Positions 10,583-20,626 of a stretch of 64,000 nucleotides of DNA are shown one piece after another. Under the pieces are notes generated by a model that saw only the letters and a program-made list of their open reading frames with translations, did no database searches and was not told the DNA's origin. Positions within the stretch are counted from its first letter, which is position 1; the number at the start of each line of letters is the position of its first letter. The DNA is from Peteryoungia wuzhouensis (GTDB lineage Bacteria; Pseudomonadota; Alphaproteobacteria; Rhizobiales; Rhizobiaceae): positions 334,276 through 398,275 of the forward strand of contig NZ_QJRY01000005.1 of the NCBI RefSeq assembly GCF_003205195.1. Reading direction: 5' to 3'. Both the position numbers and the translations under genes were made by a program.

Positions 10583-11205
10583 GCCATCGTCTCCTTCGGT
10601 GCGAACCAGTGTCCCTCGAGGCAGTTGCGCAGCCGCAGGCGCGCCCGGTGCATCAGCACATGAAGATTGGTCACGGTGATTTCGAGTTCGGCGCAGATTT
10701 CGTGTGTCTCCAGCTCGACGAATTCCCGCATCATGAAGACGCGGCCCTGATCCGGCGGCAGATGATCAAGGCAGGTCTCGAAGATCCGCCAGAAATCCTT
10801 GCCGAGCAGGTCGACTTCCGGATTGCCCCAATGGCTCGGCTGATGCTCGACCGACCAGTGGCCGCGTGCATCGAAATAACCTGGCTCATCATCGTCGCCG
10901 GTGCCGAGCGGAATGGAAATCAGGTTTGCCGTCCGCTTCTTGTGGCGCAGCTGGTCGGCGATCTTGTTGCGCAGGATGGCGAAGACCCAGGTGCGAAAGG
11001 CGGAGCGGCCGGCAAAGGCGCCGGCGTTGCGGAGCGCGCCTGCCAAGGCTTCCTGGACCGCGTCTTCGGCCATCTGAGGATCGGAAAGCTGCAGCATGGC
11101 GAATTTCAGCATGCGTTCGCGCAGTTCTCCCACATAGACACCATCCGACAGAAAGGCGGACGCCCGATCATCGGCCCCCGCAATCTCTTCACGCCGTTTC
11201 TGCAT
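10579..11205 (-). CDS. ECF-type RNA polymerase sigma factor
   Basis: Group 4 sigma factor of 208 residues. Region 2 is seen in MLKFAMLQLSDPQMAEDAVQEALAGALRN and FRTWVFAILRNKIADQLRHKKR, and region 4 in LPPDQGRVFMMREFVELETHEICAELEITVTNLHVLMHRARLRLRN split over the last 70 residues. A linker of about 50 residues rich in D, G and W separates them. It is co-translated with a soluble zinc anti-sigma factor. The regulon is unknown; the closest downstream candidates are the two genes that follow upstream in the window (DUF3429 and a flavoprotein), but they are separately spaced. It is distinct from the general-stress EcfG type, which pairs with NepR. Confidence 0.9.
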   Translation of the reverse strand: MQKRREEIAGADDRASAFLSDGVYVGELRERMLKFAMLQLSDPQMAEDAVQEALAGALRNAGAFAGRSAFRTWVFAILRNKIADQLRHKKRTANLISIPLGTGDDDEPGYFDARGHWSVEHQPSHWGNPEVDLLGKDFWRIFETCLDHLPPDQGRVFMMREFVELETHEICAELEITVTNLHVLMHRARLRLRNCLEGHWFAPKETMA

Positions 11206-11219
11206 GCCTTGCCCTCACG

Positions 11220-11247
11220 CCTCTGCCGGCAAAAAGGCCAGCAGAGG
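11220..11247 (-). promoter_or_regulatory. Hairpin in the leader of the ECF sigma gene
   Basis: CCTCTGC (11220-11226) pairs with GCAGAGG (11241-11247), with an inner GGC/GCC step and an A-rich loop. On the transcribed strand it lies 14 bases before the start codon. It could affect translation initiation or be part of an extended promoter; the sequence alone does not decide. Confidence 0.35.
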
Positions 11248-11294
11248 TATAGTCGCAGAAGCGGAGGGCTTCTTACAGGCGGGGCTCAGAAAAT

Positions 11295-11738
11295 TTACGC
11301 GCCCATGATCGCGAGGCCATAGGCGAGCAAGACGAGGGCCGTCACATTGCGCCTGAGGGCGAAATACCAGGCCGGCTGGTCGCCTTTGCGGAACATCCGA
11401 TGGTCGGCCAAAAGCAACAGCAGAAAAGTGCCGGCCTGAAGCAGAAGGGCAGGCACGGGCAAGGCGTGATGCAACAACAGAGCTGCAATCGCAATCAGCG
11501 CCGCCGCATTGCTGAAGAGCAGAAGGCCGCTCGACTTCGCCGGACTGATCTGCGCCTGGCTCCAGATCGTGCCAGCCATGAAGCAGGCGATACCGGTCCC
11601 GTAGGCGATGAAAGCGCTTTGCGCCATGGCAGCATCAATCCCGGCAAAAGGGGCGATGGCGATGGCCCAGAAGGGGAGGGCGCCGAGGTAAGCGAGGAGG
11701 CTGGAGAGGGGCTTTTCTCGATACATGGGATTATCCAT
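11295..11738 (-). CDS. DUF3429 family inner-membrane protein
   Basis: Hydrophobic protein of 147 residues with about five transmembrane helices and the DUF3429 hallmarks (LLAYLGALPFWAIA near the start, a central YGTGIACFMAGTIW, and ADHRMFRKG). No biochemical role is known to me. The ATG at 11738 overlaps the stop of the upstream flavoprotein gene, so the two are probably co-transcribed. A second ATG at 11726 is an alternative start. A positively charged segment near residue 120 fits an internal loop. Confidence 0.75.
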   Translation of the reverse strand: MDNPMYREKPLSSLLAYLGALPFWAIAIAPFAGIDAAMAQSAFIAYGTGIACFMAGTIWSQAQISPAKSSGLLLFSNAAALIAIAALLLHHALPVPALLLQAGTFLLLLLADHRMFRKGDQPAWYFALRRNVTALVLLAYGLAIMGA

Positions 11739-12723
11739 CTGCAAGGCGTTCGCTCACCACACCAGCCAATGCCGCTGCACTTTCGAAGGCGGCTTCGACC
11801 CGGTTGCCGATGCACCAGTCGCCACAGGCGCCAAGGCCGAGATCGGGATCGAAAAGGAAAGGCTCACTCGCCGGTTGGTCGACAGCCGCATAGCGCCAGC
11901 GATGGAGGTCGATCCAGCGGGCGGAGCGGAAATTGCGGCCGGTGCATCGGGCCAATGCGGCCAACAGCTGCTCCTGCACTTGGGTCCGGTCGGTCTCCAG
12001 ATGGGCTTCGGCCCAGTCGTTGCGGCTGTGAACGACAAGAGCGGGTTTTCCGGCGCGCCCCGGCTTGCTGCTGTCGATGGCAATGAAGCTCAGGATCTCG
12101 TCCTCGAGGCGGGCAGCGTCGAACCCCAGGTCTGGCGGCTCATCAAGGCCGATCATCAGGGTGAAGCAGCCGCTCATGCGGGCGCGGGCAAGAGCCTCGT
12201 GACCGGTGAATGCAGCCGGCATCAGTGTGGCGGTCTGTGGAGCCGGCGCAGTGGAGATGACGATGTCGAAGAGGCCCAGATCGCTCTGGTCCGCATCGCG
12301 CAGGCGCCAGCGCCTGTCTTCCCTGCCGAGTGCGGCAACCGTCGTTTCCTTGCGGATGTCCAGGTTTTTGGCCAGATGGTTGGCAAGGCCGGTCATGCCG
12401 GGTGTGCCGACGTAACGGGTTTCGCCGACGCGCGGGTGGGGCGTGCATTCGCCGGATCTGCTCAGCGTCGGCACGGCTTCAGGCCAGGTTGAAACGCTGC
12501 CAGCTGCCAATGCCTCCGCCACCACCGCCTTGAAGCGTTCGGATCGGGCGGTGAAATACTGGGCGCCGTGGTCGAAGGCATAATCACCGCGCCGACGGTT
12601 GGCCAAGCGCCCGCCGAGGCCTCGGCTCTTTTCAAAGAGCGTGACGTCGGCGAGGGGCGCCAGTCTGCGCGCGAGCGTCAAGCCCGCAAGTCCCGCTCCG
12701 ATGATCGCGATGGATGTTGGCAC
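11731..12723 (-). CDS. Renalase-like FAD-dependent amine oxidase-family protein
   Basis: Flavoprotein of 330 residues. The N-terminal dinucleotide-binding fold reads IAIIGAGLAGLTLARRLAP, followed by FEKSRGLGGRLANRR, the second FAD-contact motif of the renalase/amine oxidase group. DHGAQYFTAR is also typical. The C-terminal GLGACGDWCIGNRVEAAFESA closes the FAD site. The GTG at 12723 is preferred because it follows GAGGGGA and gives the usual short N-terminus; an ATG at 12750 is possible. Related bacterial proteins oxidise dihydro-nicotinamide isomers, but the substrate here is not established. It is translationally coupled to the DUF3429 gene. Confidence 0.8.
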   Translation of the reverse strand: MPTSIAIIGAGLAGLTLARRLAPLADVTLFEKSRGLGGRLANRRRGDYAFDHGAQYFTARSERFKAVVAEALAAGSVSTWPEAVPTLSRSGECTPHPRVGETRYVGTPGMTGLANHLAKNLDIRKETTVAALGREDRRWRLRDADQSDLGLFDIVISTAPAPQTATLMPAAFTGHEALARARMSGCFTLMIGLDEPPDLGFDAARLEDEILSFIAIDSSKPGRAGKPALVVHSRNDWAEAHLETDRTQVQEQLLAALARCTGRNFRSARWIDLHRWRYAAVDQPASEPFLFDPDLGLGACGDWCIGNRVEAAFESAAALAGVVSERLADG

Positions 12724-12762
12724 TCTGTCCCCTCTGCATGTTGACGCCATGCAATACGCGGC

Positions 12763-13659
12763 TCAGGCGCGATCGGATCGGGTGTCCTGGCTTGCTTCGA
12801 GCAGGGGGCGGATCAGGGGATTGGGGAAGCGGCGCCTGGTGATCACGGCATAGAAATTCTCGATCATGCCGGGCAGGGCGTCGAATTCGATGAGACTGCC
12901 GGCCTCCAATTCGCCCTTGACGACGATCGGCGGCAGCACGGCCAGCCCCGCACCTTCGCGCGCCAGAAGGCGCATCATCGCCATGTCGTCCACTTCGGCT
13001 GCGACCTGCGGCACGATGCCGAGCCGTTCGACCAGGGCCTCGAATTGCGAACGCACGCCGCTTTCCAGCGTCGGCAGGATGACGGGGTGGCGGGTCAGCA
13101 ACCCGGCCAGATCCGTGCCGGCCTCGCCATAATCAGGCTTGCCGATGAGGCTCACCCGTTGCTGGTAGACATGCTGGGCGACGAAGGGTGTCACACTGTC
13201 GGCCATCGGTGCCTGGTTGAGCAGGACGACATCCAGATTGAGGCTTTCCAGCGCGCCCAAAAGTTCGCTGGTGCTGCCGGAGCGCAGGATCATGTCGACA
13301 TCGGAGCGGCCAAGGATTGGCCGCAGAAACTCCATCTGGAAGTTGCGCGACAGGGTGGCGAGCGCGCCGATGCGGATGGCCCGGCGGGTGCGGCCGGTTT
13401 CCTTCAGCGTTTCTACCAGTTCTTCGCCAGCGGAGAAGATCGTGTCGGCATGGTCGAGCGCGATGCGGCCGGCTTCGGTCAGATAAAGTTGACGGCCACG
13501 GCGCTCGAACAAGGCGTGGCCCAGCCGCTCTTCCAGGTTCTTGATCTGGATCGACAAAGCCGATTGCGACAGGTTCAGCCGCTCGGCGGTGCGGGTCAGG
13601 TTGCCGTCATGGGCAACGGCGCGGAAGTAGCGCAGGTGGTGATAGTTCAGCTCCAACAT
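12763..13659 (-). CDS. LysR-family regulator divergent from the dab operon
   Basis: LysR-type regulator of 298 residues. The helix-turn-helix is in residues 5-65 (LRYFRAVAHDGNLTRTAERLNLSQSALSIQIKNLEERLG), followed by the effector-binding domain. It diverges from dabB with 120 bases between the start codons, and a 17-base palindrome sits directly at its start. LysR-type regulators often neighbour dabB-dabA and some are CbbR-like, so control by inorganic carbon limitation is a reasonable inference. By sequence it is closer to the NhaR-like group than to typical CbbR. Confidence 0.85.
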   Translation of the reverse strand: MLELNYHHLRYFRAVAHDGNLTRTAERLNLSQSALSIQIKNLEERLGHALFERRGRQLYLTEAGRIALDHADTIFSAGEELVETLKETGRTRRAIRIGALATLSRNFQMEFLRPILGRSDVDMILRSGSTSELLGALESLNLDVVLLNQAPMADSVTPFVAQHVYQQRVSLIGKPDYGEAGTDLAGLLTRHPVILPTLESGVRSQFEALVERLGIVPQVAAEVDDMAMMRLLAREGAGLAVLPPIVVKGELEAGSLIEFDALPGMIENFYAVITRRRFPNPLIRPLLEASQDTRSDRA

Positions 13660-13660
13660 G

Positions 13661-13677
13661 GTTCTATTTTATAGAAC
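13661..13677. promoter_or_regulatory. Putative LysR operator upstream of dabB
   Basis: GTTCTAT-TTT-ATAGAAC is a perfect 7-base inverted repeat with a 3-base spacer, and it contains the T-N11-A pattern of LysR boxes. It abuts the regulator's start codon and is about 100 bases upstream of dabB. Both autorepression and activation of dabBA are plausible. Confidence 0.65.
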
Positions 13678-13779
13678 GAATTTCTCGAAACAATGAATTT
13701 TTATTGGGCATCACTGGCTGGTAACTGGTCCGTGAAGTTTCCAGCCGGCCGATCAGGGCCGCCAGACCGGAGATGTCTC

Positions 13780-15384
13780 GTGATCTACGCTTTGCCGCTC
13801 ATCGCTCCATTGTTGCTGCTCATCGCTTCGGCTATCAGCTTTCTCAGTCCGGGTCTGCGTCCGCGCTTCGCGCTGAAGGTGGCACAGGCGGCGGCCCTCG
13901 GCAGCATCGCGGTTGCGGTGGGCTCGGGTGTCGTTCTCTGGCAGTTCGGCGCCGGCAGCAGCCCCGCGATTGGCCTGGCGCCCTTCTCCTTCGCCTCACG
14001 GCTGGATCTCGTCAGCCTCATTATGCTGGGGCTGGTCTCCTTTATCGGCTGGGTGGTGCTGCGCTATGCCGGCACTTTTCTGGATGGCGAGCCTCGGCAA
14101 GGAGCCTTCACCGGCTGGATGACGGCGACGCTGGCGGCCGTTCTCCTGCTTGTCCAGTCCGGCACTCTTGCTCAGCTCGTCACCGGCTGGATCGCGACAA
14201 GCCTGCTGCTGCATCAATTGCTGCTCTTCTATCCCGAGCGGATCGCGGCGCAACGGGCGGCGCGCAAGAAGTTCATCGTTTCGCGCACCGGTGATCTCGC
14301 GCTGATCGGGGCTGCCGCGCTGCTCTGGCTTGTCTTTGGCACCGGTGACATAACCTCAATCCTGGCGGAAGCCCGCGAAGGTGCTGTCCAACCCCTGACG
14401 ATTGCGGCTGCCGCCCTGCTGGCGCTGGCCGCGCTGCTCAAGTCGGCGCAGTTCCCCACCCATGGCTGGCTCACCGAAGTGATGGAGACACCGACGCCGG
14501 TGTCAGCCTTGTTGCATGCCGGCGTGGTCAATGCCGGCGGCTTTCTGCTGATCCGTTTTGCCGATGTCATGCTGCAGGCGCCGGGCGTGCTGGCGGTGCT
14601 GGTGATGATCGGCGGGTTCACGGCGCTGTTCGGCAGCCTCGTCATGCTGACGCAATCGGCGGTGAAGACCTCGCTCGCCTGGTCGACGGTGGCGCAGATG
14701 GGGTTCATGATCCTGCAATGCGGGCTGGCGCTCTTCCCGATCGCGCTGCTGCATATCGTTGCCCATTCGCTCTACAAGGCGCATGCCTTCCTTGCCTCCG
14801 GCTCGGCCATCGAAACGGTCGCTGCGGCCCGTCGGCCGGGTCCGGTCACCATTCCGAATGCCCGAGCGGTCGGCCGTGCCTTCCTGCTGGCGCTTGCCAT
14901 CTATGCGGTGATCGGCGTGCTGTTCGGCTTTGTCGACAAGCCGCTCCAGGCCTTGGCGCTGGGCGCGATCCTGATCTTCGGCACGGCCTATCTGATCGCG
15001 CAAGGGCTCGCCGATGCGGCGCCGTGGGCGCTGACCTGGCGCACATCGCTCTATTCCGTCTCTGCCGCCACTGCCTATTTCGCCCTGCAGCGCGGCGCCG
15101 ACAAGCTCTTGATCGGCACGCTGCCGGCAGCGCCCCAGCCGGGGCCGCTCGAATGGACGCTGATGGTGCTTGCCGTCGTCACCTTCGGCGCCGTTGCCGT
15201 CGCCCAGGCGCTCTTCCCACTCTGGGCCTATCATCCCGCAGCGGCTGGCCTCCGGGTGCATCTCGCGAACGGTCTTTATGTAAATGCGCTGTTCGACCGA
15301 TTGCTTGGCGGCTGGAGACTGAAGCGACCGCGCACGGCAATCCGCCCTTTCTCCACCCCGTCCACCGCCCATGTCCAGGAGTGA
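13780..15384 (+). CDS. dabB: DabB, membrane subunit of an inorganic carbon transporter (NuoL/MrpA-like)
   Basis: Proton-conducting membrane protein of 534 residues from the NuoL/MrpA antiporter superfamily, with about 13-14 hydrophobic helices. The lysine and glutamate positions of the proton path occur in [30 protein letters not shown] and in [13 protein letters not shown] ... [19 protein letters not shown]. Because it stands beside dabA and not in a nuo or mrp operon, it is the DAB energising subunit, which couples ion flux to CO2 hydration by DabA. The GTG at 13780 has a GGAGA upstream and gives a hydrophobic N-terminus; an upstream ATG at 13693 would run through the promoter region. It is followed by dabA after four bases. 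Confidence 0.88.
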   Translation: MIYALPLIAPLLLLIASAISFLSPGLRPRFALKVAQAAALGSIAVAVGSGVVLWQFGAGSSPAIGLAPFSFASRLDLVSLIMLGLVSFIGWVVLRYAGTFLDGEPRQGAFTGWMTATLAAVLLLVQSGTLAQLVTGWIATSLLLHQLLLFYPERIAAQRAARKKFIVSRTGDLALIGAAALLWLVFGTGDITSILAEAREGAVQPLTIAAAALLALAALLKSAQFPTHGWLTEVMETPTPVSALLHAGVVNAGGFLLIRFADVMLQAPGVLAVLVMIGGFTALFGSLVMLTQSAVKTSLAWSTVAQMGFMILQCGLALFPIALLHIVAHSLYKAHAFLASGSAIETVAAARRPGPVTIPNARAVGRAFLLALAIYAVIGVLFGFVDKPLQALALGAILIFGTAYLIAQGLADAAPWALTWRTSLYSVSAATAYFALQRGADKLLIGTLPAAPQPGPLEWTLMVLAVVTFGAVAVAQALFPLWAYHPAAAGLRVHLANGLYVNALFDRLLGGWRLKRPRTAIRPFSTPSTAHVQE

Positions 15385-15388
15385 ACCG

Positions 15389-17800
15389 ATGACCGATCTC
15401 ACCACCGTCGATACCCTGCATCGCGAAACGCTTGCCTTGGCGGCGGATCAGGCCGTTCGCGCAATTGCGCCAGCATGGCCGCTCACCGCGACCGTCGCCG
15501 TCAATCCCTTCCTTGGCCAGGTCGGCGAGCGCCTCGAAACGACCGCGACCCGACTGGCCCGGATCGGGGGCGTCCGGTTGGCCCTGTCCCGTCCGTATTA
15601 TCGGCAGAAGATCACAGCCGGGGAGATCACGGACGAGGATCTTTCGTCGGCGCTCGCAGCCAGCGTGTCTGGCCTCGATCTGGATGCGCTCAAGGCGGCT
15701 GTCGCCGAGGATGTGGCACCGCCACGGGCCTTGCCGACTGTGGCTGACCTTGCTGCACGGCATTCCGGTCAGGACTGGCCAGCCCTGATTGCCGACCGGA
15801 TCGGCAGTTTTGCCGCCGGTTTCTTCGATGAGGGGCAGGCGCTCTGGGCGGCATCAACCCGCAATGGGCTTTATGCCGCCTGGCGGGCCTTTGCGACCCA
15901 TGACCTGACGCCGGAAATTCTCGGCCTCACCGGCTTCGGTGCCCATGTCGCGGAAACGCCGGAAACGGCGCAAGGGGCGATCGAGCGCGCGGCCGTGCGG
16001 CTTGGCCTCGGGCGCGATCCCGGCACCTATTTCCACCAATTGCTGCTTGGCCTCGGCGGCTGGGCCCAGCATGCGCGCCATCTGCAATGGAAGGCCGAAC
16101 TGGAGGGGCGGACCGATACGACCGCGCTCGAACTGCTCGCTGTCCGCCTGGTCTTCGAGGAGGCGATTTATCTGCGTCATCAGCCTCTCATCGACGACCG
16201 CTGGCGCAGCATTCGGAGGGCGCATGGCGAGCCTCTGGTCGCAGATCGGGAAACATTGACCGACACGGTCCTGCAACTTGCAGCCGAGCGGGCCGGCCAG
16301 CGGCGGCTCGGCCGGATGCTGTCGCGCCCGTCCCCTTTCCAGGCTTTGCCGGAAACACGGCCCTTCCTGCAGGCCGCCTTCTGCATCGACGTGCGTTCCG
16401 AGGTCTTTCGCCGGGCGCTCGAAAGCGTCGATCCCGGAATCCGCACCCTCGGTTTTGCCGGGTTCTTCGGTCTTGGCGCCAGCCATCGCGGCTTTGCCTC
16501 CGACGTTTCAGAGCACCGACTGCCCGTGCTTCTCACGCCGTCGGTCTTCAGTTGCGCGGCGGTTGAGGATGACGACTCCGACAGGCAGGCCCGTTTCAGC
16601 GCCCGCGCGATCCGCGCCTGGGGACGGTTCAAGCTTGCGGCGGTCTCTTCCTTCGCCTTCGTCGAGGCGATGGGGCCGGTTTACGCCGGAAAGCTGCTGC
16701 GTGACGGCCTGGGTTTCGGCATGGGGCGCGGAGCGGAAAGGGCCAAGCCACACTTCTCTCCCGGGCTCGATCTTTCAACGCGCGCGACCATTGCCGAAAC
16801 CGTGCTGCGCGCCATGTCGCTGACCGATACCTTCGGCCGCTTCGTCCTGCTCTGCGGCCATGGTGCCAATGTCGTCAACAATCCCTATGCCAGCGCTTTG
16901 CATTGCGGCGCCTGCGGCGGCCATGCGGGCGATGTGAATGCGCGGCTGCTGGCTTCGCTGTTGAACGACGGTGCCGTGCGGGAACGACTGGCACAGAGGG
17001 GCATCGCCGTGCCTGCCGACACCGTGTTCCTCGCCGGCCTCCATGATACCACGACCGATGCCGTGACCCTCTTCGTCGATGACCTGCAGGCGGCGGCGGA
17101 TGCGGACGGCGTGAACACGATCCGGCAGTGGCTACAGCAGTCCGGTGCCCTTGCACGGGCCGAGCGTGCAAGCCGGATGGAGGGCGCGTCCGCGCAATCG
17201 ATCGCCGGGCGCAGCCGTGACTGGTCGCAGGTTCGGCCTGAACTTGGCCTTGCGGGCTGCAGCGCCTTCATCGCCGCGCCACGGAGCCGGACGCAGGGGC
17301 GGGCGCTCGAAGGCCGGGCTTTCCTGCACGACTATCTCTGGCAGAAGGATGATGGGTTCAAGATCCTGGAGCTGATCCTGACTGCGCCGGTGGTCGTGGC
17401 AAGCTGGATCAGTTTGCAGTATTTCGGGTCGACCGTTGCCCCCTCCCTGTTCGGCGCCGGCAACAAGCTGCTGCACAATGTCGTTGCGGGCATCGGTGTC
17501 GTCGAGGGCAATGGCGGCACTCTCAGAGCCGGTCTGCCCTTTCAATCCGTGCATGACGGTTCGGCCTACCTGCATGAGCCCGTCCGGCTGACGGTCGCGA
17601 TCGAAGCTCCGAAAGAGGCGATCACGGCCATCCTCCTGCGGCACGAGACCGTGCGCGCGCTGTTCGACAACGGCTGGCTGCATCTGTTTGCGCTGGACGA
17701 AGAGGGGCGCTTGGCCTGGCGTTACGAGGGGCAGGGGCGCTGGGTGGCGTCGGAGGATGGAACGGACCGTTCCACGGAGAGCCTGAGCCAGGCGTCCTGA
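15389..17800 (+). CDS. dabA: DabA, carbonic anhydrase-like subunit of the inorganic carbon transporter (DUF2309)
   Basis: Cytosolic or membrane-peripheral zinc protein of 803 residues, formerly DUF2309/UPF0753. The zinc and catalytic residues known from Halothiobacillus DabA (C351, D353, H524, C539) correspond here to C332 and D334 (FCIDVRSE), H491 ([11 protein letters not shown]) and C506 (ALHCGACGG). The H-to-C spacing of 15 is kept, so the site appears intact. DabA hydrates CO2 to bicarbonate one way, driven by DabB, which accumulates bicarbonate in the cell. The ATG at 15389 follows AGGAG. The operon contains only dabB and dabA. No Rubisco or carboxysome gene is in view. Confidence 0.92.
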   Translation: MTDLTTVDTLHRETLALAADQAVRAIAPAWPLTATVAVNPFLGQVGERLETTATRLARIGGVRLALSRPYYRQKITAGEITDEDLSSALAASVSGLDLDALKAAVAEDVAPPRALPTVADLAARHSGQDWPALIADRIGSFAAGFFDEGQALWAASTRNGLYAAWRAFATHDLTPEILGLTGFGAHVAETPETAQGAIERAAVRLGLGRDPGTYFHQLLLGLGGWAQHARHLQWKAELEGRTDTTALELLAVRLVFEEAIYLRHQPLIDDRWRSIRRAHGEPLVADRETLTDTVLQLAAERAGQRRLGRMLSRPSPFQALPETRPFLQAAFCIDVRSEVFRRALESVDPGIRTLGFAGFFGLGASHRGFASDVSEHRLPVLLTPSVFSCAAVEDDDSDRQARFSARAIRAWGRFKLAAVSSFAFVEAMGPVYAGKLLRDGLGFGMGRGAERAKPHFSPGLDLSTRATIAETVLRAMSLTDTFGRFVLLCGHGANVVNNPYASALHCGACGGHAGDVNARLLASLLNDGAVRERLAQRGIAVPADTVFLAGLHDTTTDAVTLFVDDLQAAADADGVNTIRQWLQQSGALARAERASRMEGASAQSIAGRSRDWSQVRPELGLAGCSAFIAAPRSRTQGRALEGRAFLHDYLWQKDDGFKILELILTAPVVVASWISLQYFGSTVAPSLFGAGNKLLHNVVAGIGVVEGNGGTLRAGLPFQSVHDGSAYLHEPVRLTVAIEAPKEAITAILLRHETVRALFDNGWLHLFALDEEGRLAWRYEGQGRWVASEDGTDRSTESLSQAS

Positions 17801-18018
17801 AAACATAAGCACTTGAAAAAAATTTATAAAATTTATGGGCGCGGCGGCTGAAACGGCCGCCGGCCGTCGGGCTTGTCGCCGGCTCGACTTACCGTAAACA
17901 TGCGAATTCGCAGGCTTCTAATTAAGCCGTTATTAGTTTTCCCCATCCATTCTTAGTGGATTGATTAAGGCGCTTCACCGCATTCTTTGCCGTGCCTGCG
18001 TCGGAGGAGAATTCAATC

Positions 18019-20559
18019 GTGTTCATCGACCGTATCCTGTCCCGTTTCAATATTCAGACCAAGGTGCTGATTTTCATTCTGCCCTTTGTGATCAGTATAT
18101 CGGCTGTCGGATTTACCGGCCTTTACGCATCCGGATTGCTGCAGGGCCGGATCGAGATCTCCAACAGCGTGTTGCAGTCGCTGAGCGGTTTCCGCGATGT
18201 CTCGGCTTCGATGACGGATTTCCTCGAGAATACCACGGCCCAGTCGCGCGACGATGTGACGACGCGCCTGAAGCAGCAACAGCAGGATCTGCAGACAACC
18301 TTGTCGCAGCTGACTGCGGATGCCGATGGTCGTGCCGAACTGGAACAGGCCCGCACGCTTGTCGACACGGTCGTTGCGCGCACCGACGAGCTGTGGAAGC
18401 TGCATGAATCGGAAGCGGCCGTTGTCGCGACGCTCCAGCAGGGGACCTCCCAGGTGGTCACCGCGCAGGACAAAATCATGGCGGCCATGACCGACATGGA
18501 AAAGGCCGTTCAGGCGGATGATGCCTCGGCGAAGTCGATGCTGCGTGATGCCGAAAGCATTCGCAGCTCCGGCACCTTCCTGATGGAAATGAATTCTGCC
18601 TTCACCAAGGCCAAGACCCCGGACGAGAAGTTCGCCGCCATCAGCGCGCGTCATGCCGAGCTGGTGTCGCGCCAGCAACTGCTGGCCTCCGTTCTGCCAA
18701 AGGCGAACAAGTCGGCGGCCAACACGCTGGAAAAGATCGGCGGCCAGCTGAAGACCATTCTGGAAACGAACGATCGCTCCGATACCGTGATCACCGACAT
18801 GCAGGGCATGCTGCGCAACTTCACGCAGCTGAACTCCTATCTCGGGCTGGCAGCCCAGCAGAAGATGAAGGATGCGACAATCAAGTTCGGTGAACTCGAC
18901 GCGCCGCTCGCCAAGGCGCAGGCCGTCATCAATGATGGTCGCCAGCTGATGTCCGCCGGCTATGGCCTGCAGATCATGATGGCCCGTTTCCTGCTCGAGC
19001 CGACCGACGAAAACCGCGCATTGCTCGACAAGCAGTTTTCTGCCCTCAAGACCTCGCTTGAGACCCTTGGCACCAGTGCCGCCGACCAGCCGGTCCTGAT
19101 GCAGGTCAAGGCCGAGCTTGCCCCGGCAATCGATACCATGGCCGCTGCCAGCGTCGAACTCGTCAAGGTCAGCCAGGCGCGCAAGGCAAGCTACGACCAG
19201 GCGGGTGCCGATCTCAATGTCATCTGGAAGCAGCTGACGACCTTTGCCGAAATGCAGAAGGTGTCTGCGGGTGAAGAGCGCCGCGATGCGAACTCCATCT
19301 CGATCGGCGCCACCGGCCTCGGCATCCTGATCTCGATCTTCGCCGGCATTGGACTCGTGCTCACCTTCAAGGGGCCGATCGGGCAGATCACCGGCGCCAT
19401 GCGCCGCCTGGCAGAGGGCGTTCTCGACACCAAGATCAACGGCGAGACCCGCGTCGACGAAATCGGCGAGATGGCGCGCGCGCTCGGCGTCTTCAAGCAG
19501 AATGCCTTGTCGAAGATCGAAATCGAAAGCCGCAGCGAGGCAGAGCGGGCGCAAGCGGAAGAAGAGCGCCGCCGCAACGATCTGGAAAAGCAGGAAATCG
19601 ACCGGCAGATCAATTTTGCCGTGAATGCGCTTGCCTCCGGTCTCGGTCGCCTGGCAAAGGGCGACATCTCCGAGACGATCGACACCCCGTTCCACGGCCG
19701 TCTTGAGCAGTTGCGCAACGACTTCAACCAGTCGCTTGAGCATCTGCAGGATACGATGACGCAGATCCGCTCGAACACCTACATGATCCAGCGCAATGCT
19801 GCCGAAATGAGCAGTGCTGCCGACCAGCTCGCCAAGCGCACGGAGCAGCAGGCGGCGTCGCTGGAGGAGACGGCGGCTGCCGTCGACGAGATCACGGTCA
19901 CCGTGAAGCAGTCGGCAGAGCAGGCGGAACAGGCCAACACCATCGTTGCCGATACCAAGGGCCGTGCCGACACCTCGTCGGTCGTTGTCGCGAGCGCCAT
20001 CGATGCCATGGGCCGGATCGAGGATGCCTCGGGCCAGATCGTGCAGATCATTGACGTCATCGACGAGATCGCCTTCCAGACGAACCTTCTGGCGCTCAAT
20101 GCCGGGATCGAAGCGGCACGCGCCGGCGAAGCGGGCAAGGGCTTTGCCGTCGTTGCCCAGGAGGTTCGTGAGCTTGCGCAGCGCTCTGCCGGGGCGGCGC
20201 AGCAGATCAAGGACTTGATCCACAAGTCGAGCACGGAAGTGTCGGCGGGATCGAAGCTGGTCCAGCAGACGGGGGCGGTTCTTGCCGAAATCTCGACCAA
20301 TATCATCACGGTCGCAGAGCGTGTCTCGGTCATCGCCATGGCCAGCCGCGACCAGTCCAATGCGCTCGGCGAGGTCAATTCCTCGGTCAATGAGATGGAC
20401 CAGATGACCCAGCGCAATGCCGCCATGGTCGAGGAAACCAATGCTGCGACGCGTCAGCTGGCTGACGAGGCCGATGCGCTGATGCAGTTGATCAACCAGT
20501 TCAAGCTCGCACCCGAAGGACGCGCCCAGGCAAACACCGCCCATCACCGCGCCGCCTGA
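18019..20559 (+). CDS. Methyl-accepting chemotaxis protein with a long periplasmic helical domain
   Basis: Transmembrane chemoreceptor of 846 residues. A first membrane helix lies at about residues 16-38. A periplasmic region of some 380 residues, rich in Ala, Lys, Gln and Asp and probably a helical bundle, extends to a second helix at about residues 430-455. HAMP segments follow ([16 protein letters not shown] and a second [17 protein letters not shown]). The signalling domain has the conserved hairpin tip [24 protein letters not shown]. No C-terminal CheR/CheB-binding pentapeptide is present; the tail ends in HHRAA. The GTG at 18019 follows GGAGGAG. The ligand is unknown. It is a single-gene unit with its own terminator. 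Confidence 0.9.
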   Translation: MFIDRILSRFNIQTKVLIFILPFVISISAVGFTGLYASGLLQGRIEISNSVLQSLSGFRDVSASMTDFLENTTAQSRDDVTTRLKQQQQDLQTTLSQLTADADGRAELEQARTLVDTVVARTDELWKLHESEAAVVATLQQGTSQVVTAQDKIMAAMTDMEKAVQADDASAKSMLRDAESIRSSGTFLMEMNSAFTKAKTPDEKFAAISARHAELVSRQQLLASVLPKANKSAANTLEKIGGQLKTILETNDRSDTVITDMQGMLRNFTQLNSYLGLAAQQKMKDATIKFGELDAPLAKAQAVINDGRQLMSAGYGLQIMMARFLLEPTDENRALLDKQFSALKTSLETLGTSAADQPVLMQVKAELAPAIDTMAAASVELVKVSQARKASYDQAGADLNVIWKQLTTFAEMQKVSAGEERRDANSISIGATGLGILISIFAGIGLVLTFKGPIGQITGAMRRLAEGVLDTKINGETRVDEIGEMARALGVFKQNALSKIEIESRSEAERAQAEEERRRNDLEKQEIDRQINFAVNALASGLGRLAKGDISETIDTPFHGRLEQLRNDFNQSLEHLQDTMTQIRSNTYMIQRNAAEMSSAADQLAKRTEQQAASLEETAAAVDEITVTVKQSAEQAEQANTIVADTKGRADTSSVVVASAIDAMGRIEDASGQIVQIIDVIDEIAFQTNLLALNAGIEAARAGEAGKGFAVVAQEVRELAQRSAGAAQQIKDLIHKSSTEVSAGSKLVQQTGAVLAEISTNIITVAERVSVIAMASRDQSNALGEVNSSVNEMDQMTQRNAAMVEETNAATRQLADEADALMQLINQFKLAPEGRAQANTAHHRAA

Positions 20560-20583
20560 CGAAGGCTGCAGGGACCGGATCAG

Positions 20584-20613
20584 GCCGCCGGCGGGACACT
20601 GCCGGCGGCTTTT
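20584..20613 (+). terminator. Rho-independent terminator after the chemoreceptor gene
   Basis: Perfect 9-base GC stem GCCGCCGGC/GCCGGCGGC around an 8-base loop, followed by TTTT, 24 bases after the stop codon. It also separates this gene from the convergent binding-protein gene. Confidence 0.85.
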
Positions 20614-20626
20614 GTGTTCGCGACGA

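Noticed and set aside
17843..17861. GGCGGC/GCCGCC hairpin after dabA as a terminator
   Set aside because: Only six pairs and no T-run; such stems are common by chance at this GC content.
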